A DNA stretch of 34,168 bases from Streptomyces sp. SM11 (lineage in GTDB: Bacteria > Actinomycetota > Actinomycetes > Streptomycetales > Streptomycetaceae), in assembly GCF_002910905.1 (NCBI RefSeq), contig NZ_NEUE01000132.1:14872-49039 (forward strand). Direction: 5' to 3'. The translations under genes and the position numbers were made by a program. Positions 23,235-30,603 of this stretch are shown here, in pieces. The notes under the pieces are model-generated. The model was not told the DNA's origin. It saw only the letters and a program-made list of their open reading frames with translations, and did no database searches. Every line of letters starts with the position of its first letter. Positions within the stretch are counted from its first letter, which is position 1.

Positions 23235-23548
23235 GCGTGCTCTCCCGTCCTTGTTCGGTGCCGCGACCCGCGGGGCGTCCGGACGTGCGGTGCCGCCCCC
23301 GTGCCCGCCCGGTATTCCGCCGGGTGCGGCATTGGCCTGCATTGCCTCTTGACGATACCTGCGGGGGCCGGTATATCGCCCGCCGGAGGTCGCCGGCCCC
23401 GGACCCCACCTGCCCGCTGCTGCCCCCGGGCTCGGTCGAAAGCGCGGGGTCCGTGCCGGGCGTGGGACAATCGTCCTGGTTCAGGGCACGGGGGCCGGCG
23501 CGGCCGGCCTCCCGGAAAGCGCGACTAGCGAGCAGGAGAAACACCTCG
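23235..23548. other. 314-bp divergent intergenic region, pta / pfkA
   Basis: No gene. It holds the promoter candidate at 23349-23377, a GGAC-AATC-GTCC repeat (23463-23474 region) and the pfkA ribosome binding site CAGGAG (23533-23538). On the minus strand TATCGT (23357-23352) could be a pta -10, so divergent promoters may overlap. Confidence 0.5.
23349..23377 (+). promoter_or_regulatory. Putative pfkA promoter with ATACC/GGTAT repeat
   Basis: TTGACG (23349-23354), a 17-bp spacer and TATATC (23372-23377) make a near-consensus vegetative promoter with a leader of about 170 bases. GATACC (23354-23359) and GGTAT (23370-23374) form an inverted repeat inside the promoter. Confidence 0.5.
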
Positions 23549-24574
23549 ATGCGCATCGGTATTCTCACCGCGGGCGGCGACTGCCCCGGCCTGAACGCAG
23601 TGATCCGGTCGGTCGTCCACCGGGCCGTCGTGGGCCACGGCGACGAGGTCATCGGCTTCGAGGACGGCTTCAAGGGGCTGCTCGACGGCCACTTCCGCCC
23701 CCTCGACCTCAACGCGGTCAGCGGCATCCTCGCCCGCGGCGGCACCATCCTCGGCTCGGCCCGCCTGGAGCGCGACCGGCTGCGCGAGGCCGCCGAGAAC
23801 TGCGAGGAGCTGGCCCGCCGTTACGGCATCGACGCGCTCATCCCGATCGGCGGCGAGGGCACGCTCACCGCGGCCCGCATGCTCTCCGACGCGGGCATGC
23901 CGGTCGTCGGCGTCCCGAAGACCATCGACAACGACATCTCCGCCACCGACCGGACCTTCGGGTTCGACACGGCGGTGGGCGTCGCGACCGAGGCCATAGA
24001 CCGTCTCAAGACCACCGCCGAGTCCCACCAGCGGGTGATGGTCGTCGAGGTCATGGGCAGGCACGCGGGCTGGATCGCCCTGGAGTCCGGGATGGCCGGC
24101 GGCGCCCACGGCATCTGCCTGCCCGAGCGCCCCTTCCAGGTCGACGACCTGGTCAAGATGGTCGAGGAGCGGTTCGCGCGCGGCAAGAAGTTCGCCGTCA
24201 TCTGCGTCGCCGAGGGCGCACACCCCGCCGAGGGCTCCATGCCGTACGCCAAGGGCGCGATCGACCAGTACGGCCACGAGCGCTTCCAGGGCATCGGCAA
24301 CCGCCTCGCCGTCGAGCTGGAGACCCGGCTCGGCAAGGAGGCCCGGCCGGTCATTCTCGGCCATGTCCAGCGCGGCGGCACGCCGACCGCGTACGACCGG
24401 GTGCTCGCCACCCGCTTCGGCTGGAACGCCGTGGAAGCCGTGCACCGCGGCGACTTCGGCCGGATGACCGCCCTGCGTGGCAACGACATCGCCATGGTCC
24501 CGCTCGCCGACGCCGTCACCCAGCTGAAGAGGGTGCCCGCGGAGCGGATGTACGAGGCCGAGTCGGTCTTCTGA
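23549..24574 (+). CDS. pfkA: 6-phosphofructokinase (ATP-type, group III)
   Basis: 341 aa. It phosphorylates fructose 6-phosphate to fructose 1,6-bisphosphate. Motifs: GILTAGGDCPGLNAVIR (start), IGGEGTL (100-106), VPKTIDNDI (122-130, with catalytic Asp127), VEVMGRHAGWIAL and GHVQRGGTPTAYDR. The phosphoryl-donor positions are Gly104 and Lys124. Gly104 marks ATP use, while Lys124 is typical of PPi-dependent enzymes; this mix is known for ATP-dependent actinomycete PFKs. From memory it matches pfkA2 of S. coelicolor (SCO5426), where several isoenzymes exist. CAGGAG lies 10 bases before the ATG. Confidence 0.96.
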   Translation: MRIGILTAGGDCPGLNAVIRSVVHRAVVGHGDEVIGFEDGFKGLLDGHFRPLDLNAVSGILARGGTILGSARLERDRLREAAENCEELARRYGIDALIPIGGEGTLTAARMLSDAGMPVVGVPKTIDNDISATDRTFGFDTAVGVATEAIDRLKTTAESHQRVMVVEVMGRHAGWIALESGMAGGAHGICLPERPFQVDDLVKMVEERFARGKKFAVICVAEGAHPAEGSMPYAKGAIDQYGHERFQGIGNRLAVELETRLGKEARPVILGHVQRGGTPTAYDRVLATRFGWNAVEAVHRGDFGRMTALRGNDIAMVPLADAVTQLKRVPAERMYEAESVF

Positions 24575-24596
24575 GGGGGGGACGGTCTGCCGGGAA

Positions 24597-24626
24597 CCGT
24601 ACGGGCCGCACGGGCGGCCCGTACGG
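24597..24626. terminator. Bidirectional terminator, pfkA / XRE regulator
   Basis: CCGTACGGGCCG (24597-24608) pairs perfectly with CGGCCCGTACGG (24615-24626) around CACGGG, 22 bases after the pfkA stop and just before the convergent XRE stop. Confidence 0.75.
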
Positions 24627-24628
24627 GG

Positions 24629-25321
24629 TCACAACCCGGCGGTCCGCCAGAACTGCTCCACCACCCGGGACAGGAACGCCCGGCCCGCGTCGCCCGTCGA
24701 ACCGGAGCGCTCCTGGCCCGTGCTGCTCCAGCTCAGGGTGGAGACCATCAGGGCCTGGTAGTCGGTGTGCAGCTGTTCCAGCACGTTCTGGACCAGCACC
24801 CGGTCCAGCGGGACCAGCTTGGCCACCGGCCGGACGTACGCCTGCCAGCGCGTGGTGACCGCGCTGGTCAGCAACTCCGCCAGCTCGCCGTCGCGGCCCG
24901 TCGCCGTCATGAACTGCGCCGCCGACAGGTCCAGCACCCGGCACAGCGCCGCCGACTGTTTCTCGTTGCCCCGCCAGCGCCCCGACTCCTCCATCCGCAG
25001 GTACGAGGAGCCCGTCATCCCCAACTGCCGGGCCAGGTCGTCCACGGCCAGCTCGCGGGCCATACGGTGCTCGCGCAGAGTGGAGGCGGCGGCCAGCAGC
25101 TCCCCGGGGGCGCACCAGAGGACGCCGGCGAGGGCGGTCAGCTCGCGTTCCCCGGGCGTCGCGAGGCCGCGTTCCCAGGCGATGACGGTCTCTGCGCTGA
25201 TCCGGAGTCCGTACTGGGCGGCGAGCCCGTAGGCGACATGGCCGGGAGCCATCCCCAGAGCCTCGCGGAGACGGCGCGCGGCGGGGGCGTTGAATGGTGG
25301 GGTGGGGTGCACGCGCCCCAC
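24629..25321 (-). CDS. XRE family helix-turn-helix regulator
   Basis: 230 aa from GTG 25321; a second GTG at 25312 (before HPTPPFNAP) is an equally plausible start. Two HTH segments are visible: RRLREALGMAPGHVAYGLAA through ISAETVIAWERGLATPGE (about 17-58), and ARELAVDDLARQLGMTGSSYLRMEE (in pieces, about 88-112). The second half is helical, with KLVPLDRVLVQNVLEQLHTDYQ, and may be a ligand or dimer domain. Not coupled to any neighbour. Targets unknown. Confidence 0.82.
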   Translation of the reverse strand: MGRVHPTPPFNAPAARRLREALGMAPGHVAYGLAAQYGLRISAETVIAWERGLATPGERELTALAGVLWCAPGELLAAASTLREHRMARELAVDDLARQLGMTGSSYLRMEESGRWRGNEKQSAALCRVLDLSAAQFMTATGRDGELAELLTSAVTTRWQAYVRPVAKLVPLDRVLVQNVLEQLHTDYQALMVSTLSWSSTGQERSGSTGDAGRAFLSRVVEQFWRTAGL

Positions 25322-25479
25322 CGTAGGAGCCCATTTCCGCCCTGGCTACGGTACGTTCCCCCCGGATCACGCTTCGTAGGAACCTCCAGCCGCGAACCGG
25401 GCGGGCGGTACGCGAACACCGTCCCATCAGCGCTTTCTTTTCCTCCTCCACAGAGTCCCGCCGGGACCGTGAAACCGGA

Positions 25480-25495
25480 GGGCAAGCGCTTGCCC
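25480..25495. promoter_or_regulatory. 16-bp palindrome GGGCAAGCGCTTGCCC
   Basis: Perfect palindrome 21-36 bases past the response-regulator stop and about 160 bp upstream of the XRE start. The core GCAAGCGCTTGC, with its central CG step, is the classic shape of LacI-family operators. Because it follows a gene end it may instead be a terminator stem, though no U tract is clear. Confidence 0.45.
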
Positions 25496-25515
25496 GCCCA
25501 TTCGGCGGTGTCCTG

Positions 25516-26190
25516 TCAGCCACCCGCGGTCAGCCAGGTGTAATGCAGCTCCGGTCGGCCGACCTGCCCATAATGCGGACGCCTCGCGGCGCTGCCGATG
25601 GTCACCAGATGCTCCAGGTACCGCCGGGCCGTGATCCGGGAGGTGCCCAGCCGCTCCCCGGCGGCGGCCGCCGTCACCCCCTCCGGCGACTCCTTCAGCA
25701 CCCGCGTCACCGCCTCCAGCGTCGGGCCGCTGAGCCCCTTGGGCAGCGCGGCCGGATGCGCGCCCCGCAGCGCGCCCAGCGCCCGGTCCACCTCCTCCTG
25801 TCCGTTCGCCTCCCCGGCGGCGCCCCGGAACTCCGCGTACCGCACCAGCCGGTCCCGCAGCGTGGGATACGTGAACGGCTTCAGCACGTACTGCACGACG
25901 CCGAGCGACACCCCCTCCCGCACCACCGCGAGATCCCGGGCCGAGGTCACCGCGATCACGTCCGCCCCGTGCCCGGAGGCCCGCAGCGAGCGCAGCAGCC
26001 CGAGCCCGTGCCCGTCGGGCAGATAGAGGTCGAGCAGCAGCAGATCCACCGGCGTCCGCTCCAGCGCCCGCACCGCCGCCGCCCGGGTGTGCGCCACCGC
26101 CGTCACCGCGAAGCCCTCCACCCGCTCCACGTACATCTGGTGGGCGTCGGCGGCCACCGGATCGTCCTCCACCACCAGTACTCGGATCAT
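25516..26190 (-). CDS. CitB/DcuR family response regulator
   Basis: 224 aa. Receiver: acidic pocket EDDP, phospho-acceptor Asp54 in LLLLDLYLPDGHGL, Thr/Ser in AVTSARD and Lys104 in YVLKPFTY. A helical linker leads to a C-terminal HTH (about 165-215: LKESPEGVTAAAAGERLGTS then ITARRYLEHLV) as in DcuR, CitB and DctR. It should activate dctA in response to C4-dicarboxylates sensed by the partner kinase. The ATG at 26190 overlaps the kinase stop by 4 bases. Confidence 0.93.
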   Translation of the reverse strand: MIRVLVVEDDPVAADAHQMYVERVEGFAVTAVAHTRAAAVRALERTPVDLLLLDLYLPDGHGLGLLRSLRASGHGADVIAVTSARDLAVVREGVSLGVVQYVLKPFTYPTLRDRLVRYAEFRGAAGEANGQEEVDRALGALRGAHPAALPKGLSGPTLEAVTRVLKESPEGVTAAAAGERLGTSRITARRYLEHLVTIGSAARRPHYGQVGRPELHYTWLTAGG

Positions 26191-27956
26191 GCCGTGACCT
26201 CCGTGGACGTGGACGTGGACGTGCGCGTGGACGTGGACGTGCGCGTGGACGTGTGCGTGGAATCGGGCTCGGACCGTGATCCTGCCGTACGGGCCGCAAG
26301 CGGCAGCCGCACGGTGAACCGCGCGCCGCCGTCCGGACCCGCGTCCAGCTCCACCGTGCCCCCGTTGCGGTACGCCGCCTGCCGCACCAGCGCCAGGCCG
26401 AGGCCTCGCCCCGCCCCGTGCGTCGACCAGCCGCGCCGGAACACCTCGTCCGCCGCCTCCGGGCCGATGCCCGTGCCCGTGTCCGCGACCCGCAGCAGCA
26501 GTTCCCGCTCGTCCGCTAGCGCGGTCACCGTGACCCGGGCCCGCCCCGCCGGGCTCCCGGCCGTACGGGGCGCGGGAACCAGCCCGGCACCGTCGTCGGT
26601 CCCGTCGTCGGCGCCGCCCTCGGGGCCGTCCGAAGCCGCTTCCACCGCGTTGTCGATCAGATTGCCCAGGATCGTCACCAGATCGCGCTGGGCCAGCGAG
26701 GCCGGCAGCGCCCCGTCGTCGATCAGGCTGTCCTCCGCGAGCACCAGCTCCACACCCCGCTCGTGTCCCTGGGCCGCCTTGCCGAGCAGCAGCGCCGCCA
26801 GTACCGGCTCCTCCACCGCGCCCACCACCCGGTCGGTCAGCACCTGGGCCAGCTCCAGTTCCGCCGTCGCGAAGTCCACCGCCTCCGCCACCCGGCCGAG
26901 CTCGATCAGCGACACCACGGTGTGCAGCCGGTTCGCCGCCTCGTGGGCCTGGGAGCGCAGCGCCTGCGTGAAGCCGCGCTCGGAGTCCAGCTCACCGGTG
27001 AGCGCCTGCAACTCGGTGTGGTCCCGCAGCGTCACCACCGTGCCGCGCCGCTCACCGCCCACCACCGGACGGGTGTTGACCACGACGACCCGCTCCGCCG
27101 TCAGGTGCAGCTCGTCCACCCGCGCCTCCGACGCCAGCAGCGCCCCGGTCAGCGGCGCGGGCAGGGCCAGCTCGTCGACCGTACGGCCGACCGCGTCCGC
27201 GTCCGGCCCCAGGCCCAGCAGCTCCCGCCCGGCGTCGTTGATCAGCGCGATCCGCCGCCGCCCGTCCAGCATCAGCAGCCCCTCGCGCACCGCGTGCAGC
27301 GTGGCCTGGTGGTAGTCGTGCAGCCGGCTCAGCTCGGCGGCGTTCATCCCGTGGGTGTGCCGCCGCAGCCGGGCGTTGACCACGTACGTACCGATCCCGC
27401 CGAGCGCCAGCGCCCCGCCCGCCGCGAGCGCGAGGGCGCCGAGCTGACCCCGTACCTGCGAGGAGACCCGTTCCACGGTGATGCCCGCGCTGACCAGGCC
27501 GACGATCCGCCCGTTGTCGCGGATCGGGGTCACCACCCGTATCGAGGGTCCCAGCGTGCCGGTGTACGTCTCGGTGAAGGTCTGCCCGCGCAGGGCCTTC
27601 GCGGTGTTCCCGAGGAAGGTGTCCCCGATCTGCGCCGTGTCCGGATGCGTCCAGCGCACCCGCTCGGTGTCCATGATCGTGACGAAGGCGATCCCGGTGT
27701 CCTCGCGCACCCGCTCCGCGTACGGCTGGAGCACGGCGGACGGGTCCGGGGTGCGGATGGCCTCCCGTACGGAGGGGGAATCGGCCACCGCGAGGGCCGC
27801 CACCCGCACCTGCCGGGCGGCCGTCTCCTCCGCCTGCGCGCTGCCCGAGACGTGCGCGAAGACCGCGCACCCGGCCACCACCGCGGCGATGAGCACGACC
27901 TGCATGGCGAAGAGCTGGCCCGCCAGGCTGCGAGGGAGGGTACGGGGGAGGCGCAT
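26187..27956 (-). CDS. DcuS/CitA-like sensor histidine kinase
   Basis: 589 aa from the ATG at 27956; the longer frame would run across the divergent dctA promoter. Order: TM1 about 13-35, extracytoplasmic PAS-like (sCache) sensor about 40-165, TM2 about 172-193, cytoplasmic PAS about 215-320, kinase with His338 in RSQAHEAANRLHT, N-box GNLIDNAVEA (431-440), G1 DTGTGIG (492-498) and G2 GAGRGLGLALV (514-524). In the sensor, Arg101-x2-His104 (RWTHP) and Arg140 (SIRVVTP) align with the fumarate-binding Arg107, His110 and Arg147 of E. coli DcuS, pointing to C4-dicarboxylate sensing. The protein ends in an odd Ser/Thr repeat tail (567-587) encoded by tandem hexamers. Confidence 0.93.
   Translation of the reverse strand: MRLPRTLPRSLAGQLFAMQVVLIAAVVAGCAVFAHVSGSAQAEETAARQVRVAALAVADSPSVREAIRTPDPSAVLQPYAERVREDTGIAFVTIMDTERVRWTHPDTAQIGDTFLGNTAKALRGQTFTETYTGTLGPSIRVVTPIRDNGRIVGLVSAGITVERVSSQVRGQLGALALAAGGALALGGIGTYVVNARLRRHTHGMNAAELSRLHDYHQATLHAVREGLLMLDGRRRIALINDAGRELLGLGPDADAVGRTVDELALPAPLTGALLASEARVDELHLTAERVVVVNTRPVVGGERRGTVVTLRDHTELQALTGELDSERGFTQALRSQAHEAANRLHTVVSLIELGRVAEAVDFATAELELAQVLTDRVVGAVEEPVLAALLLGKAAQGHERGVELVLAEDSLIDDGALPASLAQRDLVTILGNLIDNAVEAASDGPEGGADDGTDDGAGLVPAPRTAGSPAGRARVTVTALADERELLLRVADTGTGIGPEAADEVFRRGWSTHGAGRGLGLALVRQAAYRNGGTVELDAGPDGGARFTVRLPLAARTAGSRSEPDSTHTSTRTSTSTRTSTSTSTEVTA
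26203..26262. repeat. Tandem hexamer repeat (GTGGAC/GTGCGC), 10 units, in the kinase 3' end
   Basis: Ten hexamers read on the plus strand: GTGGAC x3, GTGCGC, GTGGAC x2, GTGCGC, GTGGAC, GTGTGC, GTGGAA. Two units of GTGGAC plus GTGCGC form an 18-bp higher-order repeat. On the coding strand they give alternating Ser/Thr with Arg at the variant units. Repeat units are multiples of three, so copy-number changes would keep the frame. Confidence 0.9.
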
Positions 27957-28032
27957 GCCCCACAGTCTGCCTGGCCCGGCCGGGCCTCTCCTGGATGGCC
28001 GGAAAGCGACCGTGAACGATATGAACGCAAGG

Positions 28033-28061
28033 GTGACCGGGGTCACAGGGCGGTGGATAGT
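28033..28061 (+). promoter_or_regulatory. dctA promoter/operator candidate
   Basis: A perfect palindrome GTGACC-GG-GGTCAC (28033-28046) is followed by a related half-site GTCACCGG (from 28060). GTGACC spaced 17 bp from GATAGT (28056-28061) gives a weak promoter, as expected for an activator-dependent gene. It lies in the 154-bp gap between the divergent kinase gene and dctA, so it is the natural site for the DcuR-like regulator. Confidence 0.45.
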
Positions 28062-28110
28062 CACCGGAGCCCCCAGGGACGGGGGCCGTGACCGAGCCGA
28101 GGAGCCAGCC

Positions 28111-29490
28111 GTGGCAGTGGCAGCCGAACAGCGGGACCGAACCCACTATCTGTACATCGCCGTCATCGGTGCCGTCGCACTCGGCATCCTCGTCGGGTTC
28201 GTCGCCCCCGGGGTGGCCGTCGAGCTGAAGCCCATCGGCGCCGGCTTCGTGAACCTGATCAAGATGATGATCTCGCCGATCATCTTCTGCACGATCGTCC
28301 TGGGCGTCGGCTCGGTGCGCAAGGCCGCCAAGGTCGGCGCGGTCGGCGGTCTGGCGCTCGGCTACTTCCTGGTCATGTCCACCGTCGCCCTCGCCATCGG
28401 CCTGCTGGTCGGCAACGTCCTGGAGCCCGGCTCCACCCTCCACATCACCGAGCAGGCGCGGGCCGCCGGCGAGGAGCAGGCGTCGGGCGCGAGCGAGTCC
28501 ACCGTGGACTTCCTGCTCGGCATCATCCCGACCACGATCGTCTCCGCCTTCACCGCGGGCGAAGTCCTCCAGACCCTCCTCGTCGCGCTGCTCGCGGGCT
28601 TCGCGCTCCAGGCGATGGGCTCGGCCGGCGAGCCGGTCATCCGCGGCATCACCCACATCCAGCGCCTCGTCTTCCGCATCCTCGCCATGATCATGTGGGC
28701 CGCCCCGGTCGGCGCGTTCGGCGCGATCGCCGCGGTGGTCGGAGAGACCGGCCTCGACGCCCTGAAGTCGCTGGCGATCATCATGATCGGGTTCTACGTC
28801 ACCTGCGCGCTGTTCGTCTTCGTGGTGCTCGGCGCGATCCTGCGCCTGGTCGCCGGGGTGAACCTGTTCTCGCTGCTGAAGTACCTGGGCCGCGAGTTCC
28901 TGCTCATCCTGTCCACCTCCTCCTCCGAGTCGGCCCTGCCGCGGCTGATCGCGAAGATGGAGCACCTGGGCGTCAGCAAGCCCGTCGTCGGCATCACCGT
29001 GCCGACCGGCTACTCCTTCAACCTCGACGGCACCGCGATCTACCTCACGATGTCCTCGCTGTTCATCGCCAACGCGATGGGCGACCCGCTGAGCGCGGGC
29101 GAGCAGATCTCGCTGCTGGTCTTCATGATCATCGCCTCGAAGGGCGCGGCGGGCGTGACCGGCGCGGGCCTGGCGACCCTGGCCGGCGGGCTCCAGTCGC
29201 ACCGTCCCGAACTCGTCGACGGCGTCGGCCTGATCGTCGGCATCGACCGCTTCATGAGCGAGGCCCGCGCGCTGACCAACTTCGCGGGCAACGCGGTCGC
29301 CACGGTCCTGGTCGGCCACTGGACCAAGGAGATCGACAAGGACCGGGTGAACGAGGTGCTGGCCGGCCGGGTCCCGTTCGACGAGAAGACCCTCGTCGAC
29401 GACGGACACGGCCCCGCCGGCGAACCGGCCGACTCCGACGAGGTCCCCGGGCAGCGGGACGCCGTCCCCGAGCGGCCCGCCAAGGTCTGA
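28111..29490 (+). CDS. dctA: C4-dicarboxylate:cation symporter DctA
   Basis: 459 aa from GTG 28111 (GGAG at 28101-28104); another GTG lies 6 bases later. A DAACS-family transporter (aspartate/glutamate/dicarboxylate fold) importing succinate, fumarate or malate with cations. Family marks: the Ser-rich re-entrant loop STSSSESALPRLI (268-280), TVPTGYSFNLDGTAIY (296-311), SKGAAGVTGAGLATLAGG (second hairpin) and GIDRFMSEARALTNFAGNAVAT (TM8 binding residues Asp379, Arg386, Asn390, Asn394). A hydrophilic Asp/Glu/Pro tail of about 35 residues ends the protein. Divergent from a DcuS/DcuR-like pair that probably controls it. Confidence 0.95.
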   Translation: MAVAAEQRDRTHYLYIAVIGAVALGILVGFVAPGVAVELKPIGAGFVNLIKMMISPIIFCTIVLGVGSVRKAAKVGAVGGLALGYFLVMSTVALAIGLLVGNVLEPGSTLHITEQARAAGEEQASGASESTVDFLLGIIPTTIVSAFTAGEVLQTLLVALLAGFALQAMGSAGEPVIRGITHIQRLVFRILAMIMWAAPVGAFGAIAAVVGETGLDALKSLAIIMIGFYVTCALFVFVVLGAILRLVAGVNLFSLLKYLGREFLLILSTSSSESALPRLIAKMEHLGVSKPVVGITVPTGYSFNLDGTAIYLTMSSLFIANAMGDPLSAGEQISLLVFMIIASKGAAGVTGAGLATLAGGLQSHRPELVDGVGLIVGIDRFMSEARALTNFAGNAVATVLVGHWTKEIDKDRVNEVLAGRVPFDEKTLVDDGHGPAGEPADSDEVPGQRDAVPERPAKV

Positions 29491-29524
29491 CCCGCACGCC
29501 CCTCGCAGCCACTGTGACACCCCC

Positions 29525-29567
29525 ACGCAAGGACACCCGTATCCGCCGGTACGGGTGTCCCTTGCGT
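29525..29567 (+). terminator. Terminator after dctA
   Basis: ACGCAAGGACACCCGTA pairs with TACGGGTGTCCCTTGCGT (one bulged C) around TCCGCCGG, 35 bases past the stop. Confidence 0.7.
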
Positions 29568-29705
29568 CGCCCCCCGGTGTCGCCCCGCCATGTCGCCCCC
29601 GCGCCCCGGTCCGGCCGGCCGGTGCAACCCTCCGTGCTCCGCACGGGTCTTGAGAGGCGAAGGACCGCGGTCCGCCCCCCACGCGCCCCACGACCGGAGG
29701 GCTTC

Positions 29706-30153
29706 ATGCGCATCACCGTTCCTGGCCGGTGTGCATGAGGGGGTGTTGGACCCACTGATGTGTTCTGGGCGCATCCCGAACGGTTGTGGGTGCGCTGGGT
29801 TGCCGCTTTCGCGTCCCGCTCGGTGGCACGTCTCCGGGGGCGTGGTCCGTTGCGGGTGGGCGGGTTCCCCCACGCTTTCGTGTGCCTGGTGCGGCCTGGG
29901 CGGTCGGCACCTCCGGCACCTCGGGTTCCACGGCGGCACGGGCTCCACCGGCTCCACCGGCTCCACCGGCAGCACCGGCGGCTCCACCGACGCGGGCGGC
30001 TCCACGACCGGTGGTGCCACCCCGCGGACCGCCGGCGACCTCGCGGCGACCGGCTCGGACTCCATCCTGCCGCTCGCCGGCATGGCGGCCGTGGCAGCGG
30101 ACGGCGCCGTCCGCTGGGCGGTGCGCCGGCGTTCCGCTGCCCAGGGCGACTGA
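29706..30153 (+). pseudogene. Remnant of a sortase-anchored surface protein
   Basis: The last ~77 codons (29923-30153) read as a Gly/Ser/Thr repeat followed by TPRTAGDLAATGSDSILPLAG, a hydrophobic stretch and a basic AVRRRSAAQGD tail. This is the layout of a class-E LAxTG sorting signal. Upstream the Gly/Thr/Ser repeat continues in another frame (from about 29903), indicating a frameshift near 29930. No secretion signal or body domain is present. GGAGGG (29696-29701) before ATG 29706 may be the original start, but that frame stops after 10 codons. The membrane segment contains Asp and Arg, a further sign of decay. An expressed small anchored protein seems unlikely. Confidence 0.55.
29941..29988 (+). 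repeat. GGCTCCACC 9-bp tandem repeat (Gly-Ser-Thr)
   Basis: Three exact GGCTCCACC units (29941-29967), a variant GGCAGCACC and a further GGCGGCTCCACC encode Gly-Ser-Thr spacers in the remnant surface protein, like wall-spanning linkers of sortase substrates. Confidence 0.7.
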
Positions 30154-30155
30154 CC

Positions 30156-30186
30156 TTGCGTTGACGTCGGCGTCAAGGAATACGTT
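30156..30186 (+). promoter_or_regulatory. MerR-type leaderless promoter with 19-bp spacer
   Basis: TTGCGT (30156-30161), a 19-bp spacer and TACGTT (30181-30186) place +1 on the A of the merR ATG (30193). An inverted repeat TTGACG-TCGG-CGTCAA (30161-30176) lies in the spacer. The overlong spacer with dyad symmetry is the hallmark of promoters twisted by MerR proteins. No ribosome binding site precedes the ATG. Confidence 0.6.
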
Positions 30187-30192
30187 CGTCCC

Positions 30193-30603
30193 ATGCGAAT
30201 CGGGGAGCTGGCCGCACGGGCCGGGACGACGACGCGGACACTCCGCTACTACGAGTCGCGCGGGCTGCTGTCCGCGCGGCGCGCGGAGAACGGCTACCGC
30301 AGCTACGACGAGGGCGACCTGCGTCTGCTCCAGCAGATCCGGACCCTGCAGGACTTCGGGTTCGACCTGGAGGAGACCAGGCCCTTCGTCGACTGCCTGC
30401 GCGCCGGCCACCCGGCCGGGGACTCCTGTCCGGCCTCGCTCGCCGTCTACCGGCGCAAACTCGACGAGCTGGACGCGCTGATCGGTCAGCTCGCGTCCGT
30501 GCGCGCCGAGGTCGGCGCCCAGCTCGCCCGAGCCGAACTGGAGGCGTCGGCCGGCCTGCCCGGTGGCCCGGCGCCCCGCTGTGAACTGGGAGGACAACCA
30601 TGA
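30193..30603 (+). CDS. MerR family redox/thiol-type regulator
   Basis: 136 aa. The N-terminal winged helix is canonical (MRIGELAARAGTTTRTLRYYE, in pieces; NGYRSYDEGDLRLL), followed by a coiled-coil dimer helix (about 82-118). Three cysteines (Cys68, Cys79, Cys130) lie in the effector half, but not in the metal-loop pattern of MerR, CueR or SoxR. Coupling to thioredoxin by the ATGA overlap suggests it senses oxidants or electrophiles through thiols, which is inference. Confidence 0.9.
   Translation: MRIGELAARAGTTTRTLRYYESRGLLSARRAENGYRSYDEGDLRLLQQIRTLQDFGFDLEETRPFVDCLRAGHPAGDSCPASLAVYRRKLDELDALIGQLASVRAEVGAQLARAELEASAGLPGGPAPRCELGGQP

Noticed and set aside
26203..26262. Possible CRISPR or phage repeat array
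   Set aside because: Units are 6 bp with no spacers and lie in the kinase coding sequence. It is a microsatellite-like coding repeat.
27052..29691. 879-codon minus-strand frame
   Set aside because: Antisense to dctA and out of frame in the kinase, with Asp/Glu/Arg-rich shadow composition.
29717..29902. Insertion sequence or integrase attachment site
   Set aside because: No transposase or integrase frame, terminal inverted repeats, target duplication or tRNA end was visible. Kept only as an atypical stretch.
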